Positions 1 to 12,000 of a DNA stretch of 24,686 nucleotides are shown in pieces. Position numbers and translations under genes: made by a program. The stretch spans positions 1 to 24,686 of the forward strand of contig KQ482007.1 in NCBI GenBank assembly GCA_001430745.1, read 5' to 3'. Below the pieces are notes generated by a model. That model made no database searches, was not told where the DNA came from, and saw nothing but the letters and a program-made list of their open reading frames with translations. The DNA is from Auxenochlorella pyrenoidosa. Its lineage: Eukaryota; Chlorophyta; Trebouxiophyceae; Chlorellales; Chlorellaceae. Every line of letters starts with the position of its first letter. Positions within the stretch are counted from its first letter, which is position 1.

Positions 1-426
1 CGGCACACGCGGGCGCGGCGCACAGCGGTGGAGGGCTGGGGGCAAGGCATGCGTGCAGTGGGGCAGCAGCACCAGCCCTCCGGCAGTGCCGGCTTTGACT
101 TGGTCTTGACAAGAGGGAAGTTACTTAAATGGCGATTTAAAACCCCACGAGGCTCAAAAGTTATCTTTCAGTCAGCGTGTCTAGGTTAAGTCCAGGCACG
201 GTGCCTGCTCTCGCTGTCTGAGCCAATATTTGGCTGCTGCGCTGCACCCAGCTCGATGCAGAGGCAGCTGCCGCGCCAACTAAACTGTTGGGACCTGTTC
301 CGCTCGTGGCAGCAACTGAATGGCTGCCTGGTTGCGATCTGTTGCCAGCCAAATTGCGCGCCGGAAGGTCGACAAGCGCCGGGGCCATGCACTGCCGATA
401 TACGCTCGTGAGGATGTGTGATCCAT
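1..426 (-). other. Possible last VPS8 exons, including RING remnant; unresolved
   Basis: After the donor at 608, an acceptor at 428-427 would start an exon reading [19 protein letters not shown]. This fits the segment between the last helices and the RING finger of VPS8. That frame then stays open to a TGA at 161-159 without showing the first C-x2-C of a RING. A separate GC-rich stretch at about 1-110 can be read on the minus strand as [18 protein letters not shown], loosely like the second half of a RING (C-x-H and a later H-x-C). Whether the gene ends at 159, splices on into 1-110, or continues past the window cannot be decided here. Confidence 0.3.
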
Positions 427-3003
427 CTGCAGATAACAGCGACATGTGGTCAAATTGGAGCAACAACATCTGAGCAAGGGCACACTGTAGTTGTGCACAA
501 GCGAACATCATCAGATTGCAACACAGCCCCAACGTTGGCTGGCCATGCACTTATCTCACTTAGGACAATTTGAACAATCACAGCCCGTCTGCACGCAAAT
601 CCGCTAACCTGCAGCCACGACGCGGTGTGCGCACTTCAAGATGGACAGCTCAGCGCCGCAAGCGGTCAGCAGGCCCAGCAGCGTGCCCTGACATGGTAGG
701 TCGGGGAGCCATGGGAAGAAGGGATGTGGGTGTCGCGATAGAAGTCAGGCCAGTACCAGCTTCAAAGTGTGCCACTTGCTGCTTCTTGGGCGATTAACCT
801 CTCAATGTCGGGACTCTCCTTCAAAGAATTGGAGTTGTTGGAGAAACCAATGCGAGTCGCACCTTGAAGTCACCCCACCGGTCGGCACCGTACTGTTGCA
901 TGATGACGTCAGCGATGCTTCTGCGCAGCAAGGGACAAAGTTGAAAGAGGGCTAGTGGTTGCTTGACAAGCAGGTGCATGTGCGGGTTACGATCACCCAG
1001 CATGAAAGGCCCGGGCTGACGGACATGGGTGGTCAGGCGTGCTGGGCTAGATAACTGCACAAGCACATTGACCTCATTGCGCGGGGACCATGCATATATC
1101 CGAAACAGAGCATGAATTCAGCTGGTGGATGATATAAGACGCCCCCATGTCAGTTTAGGTGCAAGGTACACCCACTTGCACATGGTCGGCTAGTTGCTAC
1201 ACCCAAATCCCGCCCTTCTGGCCACTGCTCCAACCCACCTAAGCGGGACTTGCCCCGCCATGCTGCCAATCACTTCCTCCATAAAGGCTGCAGCCACAAA
1301 AGGCATGGAGCCAGGCTGTCAAGCACAAGTCGCAGTGATTGCATGTAGCCGCACGCAACCCCTTTCCCAGGCCATGCTGCAAGCCGTCGTTCTCCAACCA
1401 CCTTGCCTATATGTGCATGTCTGTTCAGTACCAAGAAAGCCCTCTCAATCACAGGTTCACCTGTGAAAACCTCCTGTAGCAGCTCTAGCTGCCAGCGCAT
1501 CCCTGTTCCGGGCGGTCCTTGGCTCGCAGCCTTCTGCTCCTCATGCCGCAGCTCCCGCAGAAGACCCACATAGCATTGGAGCACCTGCAGAGGTTGAACC
1601 GTTTCCTCTGTGCGGCGAATCACAATGAAAATCCCAAACATCCAAGAAGGCTTTCTTGGCAGCAGGGCCCTCCTCGCACCCACCCGGAACCATAACTGTT
1701 GTAGCGGATCCACCGCTACAGCTGCTCGGCTGCCCAAGCCAATAGCGGCTGCTGCCTCGGCCGCCACAGGGTAGAGCCCTGCTGAGGAGGCGGCCTCAAG
1801 GGCGACGCGGTCATCAGAGTACCTGCGATGTCGAGAAGGAGGAGGAGGAGTGCCGCGAACGCACTGAGCCGGCAGCAGTTGCTACCAATCCCCTGGGCTG
1901 CCAGGCTGCCAGCAAGCTTGCTCCTGGTCGGTACAATACCTTGCGCAGCCCAGCCCGCCAACCCCGTCAACTATGCGCTTGCCTGAGACACATAGCCACT
2001 GCGCTGGCCGAGGCATCCCGCGCCGCCTGAAGCTCGCGCGGCAAGGGCAGGCCGCCTGGTCCAGCCAGCAACGCTGCAGCAGCTGCGGCAGCTGCGCCAG
2101 CACGGTACGAGCCGCCTCCTCGCAACAGCGAGAGCCGCCTCGAGCGCACAAGCGGCGCTGACGTAGCCAGCTGCGCTGGGGCGGCCAGGCTGCCCGCGCT
2201 GCGTCCATCTGCCTCGGCCGCTACTGCAGCAGCAGCTGCCGCTGCCAGGTCCAACTGCCCGCCTCGCACAGCTGCCACCAGCTGGCGGTTGGCCTTGTCC
2301 AGCGTTTGGATGTAGATGTTGAGCGCGCTGTGCACGTCGCCCCGGCGCTCCAACAAAAAGGCGGCACCGTCCTGGCCCAGTGCGGTGGGGGGGAGGTGGA
2401 GCGCCAGAGAGGTCAGATGCCCGCCACTAGGCAGCTCGCTCTGTTTGGATTTCAAAGCGACGCGAGGCTCCCTGCCTGCAACCTTCTCAGAGGACACCCC
2501 CACCGCTAACCGCACCTGCACCCCGTGCTCGAGGCAGTGCTGCAGGCACTCGTCAACCCCATAGGCGTCGTGGCTCTGGAGGTAGGGCAGCACTGCGGCG
2601 TGGGCAGGCAAGTGGGCAAGGTTTTACATTCCATCATTGTTGTTGTTGTGTAGAGGGCGGGCCACGCGCCCTGGCGGGCTGTTCAGTGGCGGCCATGACA
2701 ACCTGCCTCAATCCCGCCCAGCCCCACCGACCCGAGCGGGGCTCATACTGGCACAAGAGGCGGAGGTACAGGTTAGCCACCCGCATGTCAGCCAGCAGGC
2801 CAGCAAGAGCAGGTGACGCGCCAGCAGACTGCACAAAAGGGCGGGACAGACCAAAAAACAATGATTAAGAGCAGTAGCTTACACTGAGCTCAGCATGCAG
2901 GTCGCCGCTTTCCACCCACACCACCTGCGCTCGCGCACTGCGAGAGGCACAGGGCTCCACCTTGAGCGTGCCACCGCCGCCGATGGCGCTGGCCGCGTCT
3001 GCG

Positions 3004-3037
<34 letters not shown>

Positions 3038-6000
3038 AGATGGCCACCAGGCTCTTCAGGAATGCAAACTGCTGGGCAGGGTGCGGCTCCAGCGCTGCCA
3101 GCAGTGCCTGCTGCTGAGCGGGGAAGCAGTCCAGCACCAGCTGCGGCAGGGCAGGGACAAGGTGTGGCAGGGCGCGCTGGGGTGCTGGCGTGGCGGGAAG
3201 CAGCCTGATGGCCACTAAACAACGGAAGCGGCGCTTAGGCCGGACTCAAGGGCGCCTTATCCCCCAATGCCTGTTGGGGCCTGTCGGCAGTTTGACCAAG
3301 CACTTGCGCACCTCGCTCGCTGCCAGCGCGTCAAGCGCCAGCAGCTGCGGTGCCTGGCTGAGGGCTGCTGCTGCAAAGGCGTCACGCTGCGCCTGGGACA
3401 GCACAGCGTCGCCTAGTACGTCACGCACATACTTGAAGGGGGCGGCCGGGTGCCTGAGGGAGGAAGGGACAGCGAGATAGCAATGCATTCGGCGCAGCTT
3501 CCAAAGAGGCACGCATAATGTGCCTTGGCAGGCATGCCGCAGGGCGGGTTTGGGCGGAGGTGAGTGAGCAAAAACAGTGGCAAGTTGTGGCAGGCGCATG
3601 GACGCCTGGAGACTTGCCACTTGCAATGGCGCACGCAGGTGGCGGCCGGCCAGGATGGGGCAAGCAGCCGGTGCACCAGCCGGAGCGTACACCAGACCCA
3701 CGCGGCACGCCGCCCGCTCCCCGGAGCAGGCCCAGCTGCGTCCTCACCGCGCATCTCGTGCCAGGCAGGCCAGCGCGTCGGCGTGCCGCCCCTCGGCATG
3801 CCGCACCCGCGCCTCGGCTTGCAGGAAGCCGGCGCGCCGCGCCAGGAAGCTGGCCTGCTGGCGGGGCAGGGGGGGGTGTTTGCCAACCAGGTGGCTTGGG
3901 CAAGCAGGAGGCAGTGGGTGCAACAAGCAGGCGTGTGTGAACCGAGCCGCAACTGTTTGCGCTGGCGGCCCAGCCATCCCCTGCACCCGACTGCTCGGTG
4001 CCTGCGGCCCACCTGCTGCTGATCGGGCACGCTCATGCCCGCGCCGGCCGCAGACACCACGTCGCAGAACACCGCCTCGCGCTGCGCGGGCGACATCCCG
4101 CCTGCCCTCGCTGCCGCACCCGGCGCCGGCGGGGCTGCCAGGTGCTCCAGCACACGCAGCAGCACGGCCCCCGACACTGCGGCTCGGTTGGAGGCCAGGT
4201 GGGTGGCCAAAAAGTGCAGGGCAGCGGTCTGTGCTGCCCCCACCGTCGGCTGAGCCGCCTCGTGTGCAGTGGCCTCCTCGTCCAACAAGGCCCCCGATTC
4301 GAGCAGCGCCACCACAGCGTCCACCACAGCCTGCGGGTGCCCAAGGCAATCGGCAAGGTGTTGCGCCCGAGGCCATGGCAGGCCAGGCATTGCAGGCTGC
4401 CGAGGGTCCCGACCCCGCCATCCAGTCTCCAGCGGGGGTGGCTGGCGTCGCAGGCAGGTCGATGGATGCAGGGGCAAGGACCTTGGCATGCCCACGTGTG
4501 GCTGTTGCTGACACCCGGCCTTGTCGCCCTCATGGTGCAAGCCTGCGGCAGCCCCGGCGCCGCACCTGAGCCACCGTGCGCACCGCTCCCTGCGCCGCCA
4601 CTTGGCTCCTAATGTCGGGCGACACATCGGCCAGGTCTGCACGAGGGGGGGTGGGGGTGGGCTGCTCCCCGTCATGCTCTGTGCTGGCCGAGCCTCATGC
4701 CTGCATCTCGGCTGAACAGCTTCGCACAATACCATCCTGCTCCTGGCCCTGTGTATCGCCAGCCCAGCACCCCAGCTGCCTGCACCTGTCTCCAGCGCAT
4801 CCCAGCCATCCAGGGCCTGCCCCAGCAGGCCGAGCACGGCGGGGGCATCCATGCGGCACAGGTAGCGCAGCGCCGGGTGTGGATCCTGCAGACGCGAGCA
4901 GGGATAACCGCCGCTTGGGAATGCTGCACAGCTTCCAGGCAAGCAGCCACCCGAGCGAGCGCAACCCTGCGGGACCGGGCGGGATCAGGCTGCAGCGGAG
5001 GGGTGCAGGGCAGCACCGGGGCGGCGACTCTCACCTGGATGCCCAGCGGAAGCTGCCGCACAGCCGCAGAGTCCTGGCTGTGCGCCACCTCGCCCCACAG
5101 CCGCCAGCACTCCCACACTGCAAGGGGGGGAAGCAGGGGCGCACAGGCCCAGCACTGACATAAGGGTGGGCACAGCCTGGTGCTCTGCTTGCCACATATC
5201 CAGTTGGCGCATGCGGGGCCTAGCCATCTGCCCACTCCCAAGGCGCCCCCCCATGGACGGGCGGGCCGCGATGGCAGCGCGGCCGAGCGGGCAGCGCAGC
5301 CAGCGCATGCTGCGCAACACCCCAGGCCCCCGCCCACCTGACAGTCCGGTGCTGTACAGCAAGAAGGCCAGCGCCTGCGCCTTTGCATTCTGCTGCTGCT
5401 CTGCTGGCGCCGCGCCGGTGCCTGGTCAGTGGGGGAGCAGGGCAGGGGGAGTTCGTGCGGAGACGAGTGAGCACAGGTGTGGCATGTCCGCTGTGCGGCC
5501 CAGGTGTGCAAACCCAAGCGCTGCCTGGCCACAGGCGTCCCACCCGGCCATGCCTGCCTCCCCGGGCCGCCTGCTGGCCCTCACCCGGCGGGTAGCTCAG
5601 CCCCAGCAGGCAGCAGCGCAGGGAGACGAGCAGCTTGTACCCCAGCCGCAGGCTCTCCCTGGCAGCCAGCAGCTCCACCGCGCCGCCCGCGCCGTATGCT
5701 GCCACGGCCACGGCGGCCGCCGCCGCCTCCGCCTCTGCCGCCGCCGCGGACGCCACCAGCAGCAGCGCCGCGGGTGTCTGGTGGTCCAGCAGGGCCCGCG
5801 TGAAGATGTGGACCAGCGCGGCAAAGAGGCGGTGGCGGATGCACAGCGGGATGAGCTGCGGTAGGGGGGGAGGGAGAGAGAGTGGCTGCCGGACTGTTGC
5901 CCGCCAGGCCGGGCCAGGCCCGCCGCCGCCTGGCTCTGCTGCCTCTGGAACGCCGGCAACGGCTCGACGCGCGGGGCCGGCAGCGCACCGCACTAGCAGG

Positions 6001-9000
6001 CGCCCCAACTGGTCGTGTACTCCATTGACAGTAGGCGGCAGGCGCACCTGGTTAAGGTCCAGGCTCAGCAGGTCCATCTTGAGCACGCAGCGCTCCACAT
6101 CCTCGGGCCGCCCCGCCGCCACGCAGTGCTCCACCAGCGCTTGCATGACCTGCCCGGGGGGGGGCAAGGGGTGCGCGGCAGCGGTCGGGCACAGCGAAAT
6201 CCAGGTGCACAGCAGCCCTAGCGCTCACCGTTGCATCACCCACAGTGTCCGGGGCCATGGGGCGCGACACGTGCCAGGCCCCCCCCCCTCACACGCACAC
6301 GCCCCACCCCGCCCACCTCTGGTGCCATGCGGGGCAGCCAATCAGACAGGATGGCGGGCAGCAGCTGCTGCAGGAAGGCGGCAGCCGCGGGCGGGTGCCG
6401 CTGGAAGCGGGGGAACAGGGTGGACCACAGCGCGTCCGCTTGCCCCGCCAGCAAGCAGCAGCTGATGGCGGCGTCGGCCAGCTGCTGCAGGGCGGCCGCG
6501 CCGCCTTGCTGCGCGGTTGCGCCGCCGTCCCTGGCTGCCGCCGCTGTGCCTCCCTTGCCGCCTCCCGGCGCGGTCACCCTGCCATCTCCTGGCGCCTCCA
6601 CGCCCCCTGCCCCTGCCGCTTGGTCCCCCTCTGCCGCCAGCCGCTGGTCCACCCAGGCACACAGGATGGTGAGCAGCTGGCGCCGCGCCTCCTCCAGCTG
6701 CGCGCCCCTCCCCTCGGCAGGCCAGGCCGCCTGTGGCGCCGGCTGGCCCCGCGGGCCCGCCGCCGCCTGGCAGACGCGCACGGCGGCCAGCAGGGCAGCC
6801 ACCAGGGCGCGCTGGGAGGCCAGCGCCGACAGGCGCTGCTGCCAGCTCAGCAGCTGCACCACGCGCACGCCTGCATGCCGAGGGAGGACGGGGGGCCAGC
6901 GGGGCGGAAGGTTTGCTAGCGTGACGACCGGGCCCGGGCCTGCGCTGCCGCGTGGTGAGGGCGTGCCCAGGCTCCGGGCTGTGGCCATCTTGCAGCCCCC
7001 GGGGCTGCGGCCCACTTCCCGGCCTGGCGACCTCCAGGCGCCACACCCACCCACCCTGCGAGTTCAGCATGAGCAGCTGGTCGCCAAAGCATCCCGCCGA
7101 CTGGTGGAACGCGCCGGCTGCGCCGGCGGCAGACGAGGCGGCAGCCTGCGGGACGGCCGGCGGCGAGGCGGCAAACTGGTGTTGCAGCTTCATTGGGTGA
7201 AGGTGATTTGAACGCTGGATCGAGGCGACAAGCCAGCCCCTTGGGGGCTGCTTGGGGGTGCCCTCGGACAGCAGGGCATTCGGGGCCGGCAGCAGGCCAG
7301 GCAGGGAACTCTGCTCCGGAGGCCTCCCACAGCGCTGGCAAGCGCAGCGGTGTGGACAGGCCCAATGCATGGAGACCATGCAGGGGACAGGCAGCGGACG
7401 CACCGGGCTCGCCACCACCCAATCACGCAGGTCCAGACCCTCCACAGCCTCGCTTCTGTCGTCGGCATCGCCGCCGCCGCCGCCGCCGCGACCTCCGCCG
7501 CTGGAAGCCCCGCCGCTGCGCCTTGCGGCGGCAGGGGCCAGGAAGTCGGGTCGGTAGATGTGGATGGCGGTGGATGTCTCGCCCTTGGCGGCCAGAACGA
7601 CCTGCGGGACAGTCGGGGGCGGCCAGCACAGCACGTGGCATGCTGCAGCAAGGCGCATGCTCAGCGGTAGATGACCGGCCGGGCCGGCAGGGAAGAGCAG
7701 GCAGTGAACGCGGGTGGCGAGCCCCGACCATGCTGTGGCCGGCAAGCCCCCAGGCAGGGCACGCACCAGGGGCCCAGAGTCCATGAAAGCGCAGCAGCAG
7801 ACCCCCGCCGCCTCGCTGCTGCGCGGGCTGCTGGGCTGGCTGCCTGCGCTGCTCAGGCTGGCATCACTCCCGGCTGGCCGGGCTCCTGGCAGCGTCCAGC
7901 TGCGCAGCAGCACAGGCGCCGGCAGCGGCTGCGGCGGCTGCGCCTGCGTGCTCGCTGGTCGGCGCTGCAGCAAAGCGGCGCTGTACACCGACAGGCTGCG
8001 CTGCCAGGCCACTGCCACCATGGCCGTCACCCCTGCTGCATTGACGCCATGAGGCTGCCCCTGCTGCTGCGTGCTGCTGACCAGGCGCCAGGCAGCATAG
8101 GGGCTGCAATCTGTCGGCAGGTGAGGTGGGGGCAGGAAGACGTGCAGCACCTGCGGGGAGGGGTGGTGAATGGGGGCCCGCTGTTGGTGCGTGCGTGCCC
8201 AGCCAGGCAGCCCACAGCCGGCCCGCAGGTCCCTGCACAGCCCAAAGGCCTCACTGCAGGCCAACACGCAGCAGTTGCCAGGGCAGGTGGCACCGGGCGT
8301 CCCTGCAAAGCAAGAGGCCGGTCCATGATGCCCCCCTAACCTCCACCCCCACCACCCCCATACCCACCCACCCCGACCCCCCACACACCTGCAGGCGGCC
8401 CTCCAGCGTCAGCAGGCACGCAAGCACCGCGCGTGTGCACACCAGCATGACAAAGTGGCCAGCCTCCTGCGGCGGGGCAGCAAGACATGCTACCCCCGCC
8501 GGTTGGGCATATGCCGTGCAGCACTGAGGCCAGGCACTGCGCAAGCAGCGGCAGTGCAGCCAGGGACTGGCCAAGAGGGCTGCCCAGTGCAGGTGCGCTG
8601 CGTGCAGGGGCCCTGTAAACCCAACCACTGCTAGCCCTCACCGGCGCAAACACGGCGGCTGCAGAGTCGGGGGCAAACTGGTGCTGCCCACTGGTGGCCA
8701 GCCCGGCCCCGCCGGCCCCGCCGCTGTGCAGGGGCAGCAGCGCGCAGACGGTTCCAGGGTCGAACGAGGCGCCGCCGGGCGCTGCCTGCTGCAGCGGGAT
8801 GAGGTGGCTGGGGCCGCCGCCGCCGCCCCCGCCCGTCAGGCCACCTGCAGAACAGCGCCAGGAACAGCTCACTGGGTGCTGTGCAGAGGGGTTGCTAGGG
8901 CAGGTCACTTCCGAAGCCCAGCCCCCAGAGGAGGTCGGCAGAGTGAAGCGGGCCCCAGCTTCCACCCTGCACCCCCCCCCAACCCCAACTCCTACCCCCC

Positions 9001-12000
9001 CCCCCCCCCAACCCCCACCCACGTGCAAAGCTGCTGATGGCCGAGGCTGCCACCGACAGGTGCCGGCTCAGGTTGTGGCACATCAGCCGGCCATGCGCAT
9101 CCGCTGTCAGCGCCCAGGTGGCGCCGCCACCGCTGCACTCGGCACAGTTCAGGGGCCAGGGCCAGGGTTAGGGTGGGGGGAGGTGAGATCATGTGCGCCA
9201 CGTGCCGAGGAGTGAGGCGCTGTGCACGCCAAGTTCGGTGGTTTCCCAGGTGGAGGAGGCTGCCGCTATCAATCCAAGAACAGCTTGCATGGCACGTGCT
9301 GTCAATTCACAAATCCGGATGAGGCTGTGTGCTGCAGGCGGCAGGCCCGGAGGCTGCAATCACCCGTCCAGGAGCGCGGCGGCGGTGACAGCCGCGGCGT
9401 GCAGGCCGGCCAGGGACTTGGTGAGCGCAAAGTGCACGCCACCTGCAGGGGAGGTGCTGCAGGCAGGTGAGCTTGCTGCACAGGCCCACATCACCCGCGT
9501 GACAGTGCGCCACAAATTCAAGCCGGCAGCCTGACCCCAGCCCACCCCGGTGCCGCTCCTCCCCACCCACCCACCTCCCAGTTGCGTCTTCAGCTCCCAC
9601 ACACGCACAGCTCCGCTGGCATGCCCCACCAGCAGCAGCACGCTGCCGCTGTGCTGGCCCATGCACAGTGCGCTCACGGCGTCGCGGCCATGGCCCTGCG
9701 CATGCGACCGCTCGCCGCCGCCCACCTCCAGCAGCCTGCAGGGGGGGGGGCAGGGGGGGGAGGCGGGGCAGGGCCATGAGGCAGCAGGCCAGCAGGGCAG
9801 GCCAAAGATATCCAGTCCCGCGGCCACACTGCCGGCTCAACTGCACTGCCTAGCAATCGCCGGCGCGGCGCCACCAGGCGCTGCGGCAGTCACCTGGGCG
9901 GCAGCGGAGTCGCCGCCTGCTTGCCGCCGCCGCCGCCAGGCGTGCCTGGCAGCAGCACAAATGCTGTGCCGCTGGTGGTCCCCACAGCAGCGATACCCAG
10001 ATACTTGGTGACGGCGCAGGGCTGGCCAGCAGCCTGCGGCCCCCGGAACAGCTGCAGGGCAAGGGGCGCGTGGGGCAGAGGCTGGCTGTGCGGAGTGAGC
10101 TGCCAGGAGCGAAGCTGCGGCGACAAAGCAGCATGCGCACAGCAGCAAGCGTGGCCTGCTGCAAGCAGACTGCCGTGTCGAGAAGCTACGGTACCATTGG
10201 AGCCGCTACCATTGACACCCCCCGCAGCCCCAACCATGAACATCCCCTGCCGCAGCACAATACCCAACTCAAAAACAACCCGACCTGCTCAAAGTTGGGG
10301 AGCAGGAAGGCGCGGGCTGCCGCCAGACGGCCCAGCACAGCACCCTCGCTGCTGCCGCTGCTGACCAGCCCTGGAGCTGCCGCAGCTGCTGCCTCTGGCT
10401 CCAGCTGCAGCGAGGGGGCATGGTCACTGCGTGTGCAGCTTGCTAAGCATCACGCAACGCATGCTGCGAGCCAACAGCGCACCGACCGGTGCGCCGAGGA
10501 AAACACGACAACCCACGGGCAGCCCTGCAAGTCTGCGCTCCCTGTGTCCAGCTGGCGGGCGGCCACCTTTCCTGCGCCCACCATCGCACCCCTTGATCAC
10601 CTCCCGGCGCCCACCTGGCTGATGATGCTGGCCAACAGGAGGTCCAACTGATAGGCCGCCTCCTCACCCCGCCCCGCTGCCTGCTGCACCTGCGAGCCAG
10701 GCGCCCAGGCGCTGCCAGGACCCTCGCTGGCACTGCTGCCGGCGGCCAGCCGAGCCTCGAGACGCTCTGCAGCCTGCAGCAGCGACTCGTGCCGCCCCTG
10801 GCCCTCATCCTCGGTGTCCTCACCGGGCTGCTCTGTTGCTGCTGCAGGCTGCTCCAAGGGTGGCGGCACGTCCAGCTGCAGCGCGCCCTGCTGGCGCTGC
10901 TGCTCCTGTGCTCCTGCCCGAGGGCTGCTGCCGCCAGGGCTGGCTGCCCGACCTGCCATGGCTGCGGCATGACCAGAGTCGAGGTGCAGCAGCTGCTGGG
11001 GCAGCCCCTGTGCTGCCTCTGAGGACAACTGCTGTGCGGGCCGCTGCACGACCGGTTGCGGCTTGGCTGCCGGAGGCTGCGGCCCTTCTGCAGCACCCGT
11101 GACGCTGCCCTCATTCGCACTGCCTGCATCCGTCTCTGTTGAGACGTCAGACAGCCCGCCCAGCGAAGACTGCGGTGACAGATCCGGCCCAAATGCCGGC
11201 ATCTCCACAGCCGGCACCCCCGCTGCTGCTGCCTCTGCTGCTGCTGCCTCTGCTGCTGCGGGCCCTGCAGCAGCAGCCTGGCCTGCAAGCTCTCCGTCGC
11301 CGCTTGCCATGGATTCGACATCCGACAGCTGCTCCTCATCCCAGTGCCCTCCGCTGCTGGCGACTGGTACTGCTGCCACTGGGCTACCTGTCGGCCAGCC
11401 GTCCAGGCTTCCAAACGGGTCTCCTAGCTCGAGGGCTGTGCCGCTTGCTGCCTGGTGCAGGGGCGCTGCCTGCTGCTCATGCGCTGGTGCAGCAGGCCCC
11501 GCTCCCAGCAGCGCCACCTCATCGCCTACTGCGCTGAGCAGGTCAATAGCCGGGTCTGGGGGGCCCGGGGCGGGTGCATCCGTCGGCGACGACTGCACAG
11601 CTGCTGCAGGTTGCGCTTGTTCTGCTGGACTGGGCACGGCTGGTTCGACGTCTGCTGCCTGTGCGTTGGATCCCGGGGCGGCTGTGCCCGGGGCGGCTGG
11701 ATCAGGTGCCTCCAATGCTGGCGCTTCACCTTGCGCTACTGATCGCTGTGCATCCCATGGCTGGGTGCCGTCTGCTGCCGGCGCCTGTGACGGTGATGGT
11801 CCTGTTCTGCTGGCGGCTGGCGGCGGCGGCGGGTCGGAGGTCACTTCTTGTGCAGCGTCCGTCGTCTCCAAGCCCACGCCTGCCACCTCCTCCTGGTGTG
11901 ATCGCAAGGACGGGGGCCGGGAGGCACCTCGTCACGCAGGAGCACGGTGGACAAAGCGATCTGTGGACTGCACGCGCGTCGAGACACTGCATTAATTTTC

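Larger units (their letters stand above)
609..2592 (-). other. VPS8: VPS8 exons 25-31: C-terminal helical repeats
   Basis: Predicted exons: 2592-2516, 2371-1983, 1822-1684, 1584-1461, 1287-1239, 920-863, 687-609. Joining exons 24 and 25 gives [19 protein letters not shown], close to the VPS8 family. Exon 26 begins [20 protein letters not shown]. Exon 27 ends DPLQQLWFR, matching the conserved LWF motif. Exons 28-31 give [20 protein letters not shown] and [12 protein letters not shown] followed by [20 protein letters not shown], the helices that precede the RING in other VPS8 proteins. The exon 26 donor appears to be GC (AG|GCAAGC, 1982-1981). Surrounding introns are less GC-rich than the exons. 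Exon 29 is only 49 nt. Confidence 0.7.

Noticed and set aside
3577..4569. 330-codon plus-strand open frame
   Set aside because: Arg/Pro/Ala-rich antisense of VPS8 exons 20-21 and introns; no family resemblance.
3413..4942. 509-codon minus-strand open frame
   Set aside because: It contains VPS8 exon 18 and exon 20 in frame but reads intron sequence between them, then the wrong frame of exons 21-22. Explained by VPS8.
6342..8384. 680-codon minus-strand open frame
   Set aside because: It overlaps parts of VPS8 exons 10-13 but runs through introns and changes frame relative to the conserved protein. It is a mixture of exon, intron and wrong frame, not a separate gene.
9160..9180. Telomere-like word agggttaggg
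   Set aside because: Single occurrence inside a VPS8 intron; not a tandem array.
11063..11995. 310-codon plus-strand Ala/Ser/Gly-rich open frame
   Set aside because: Antisense of the repetitive VPS8 exon 2; composition alone explains it.
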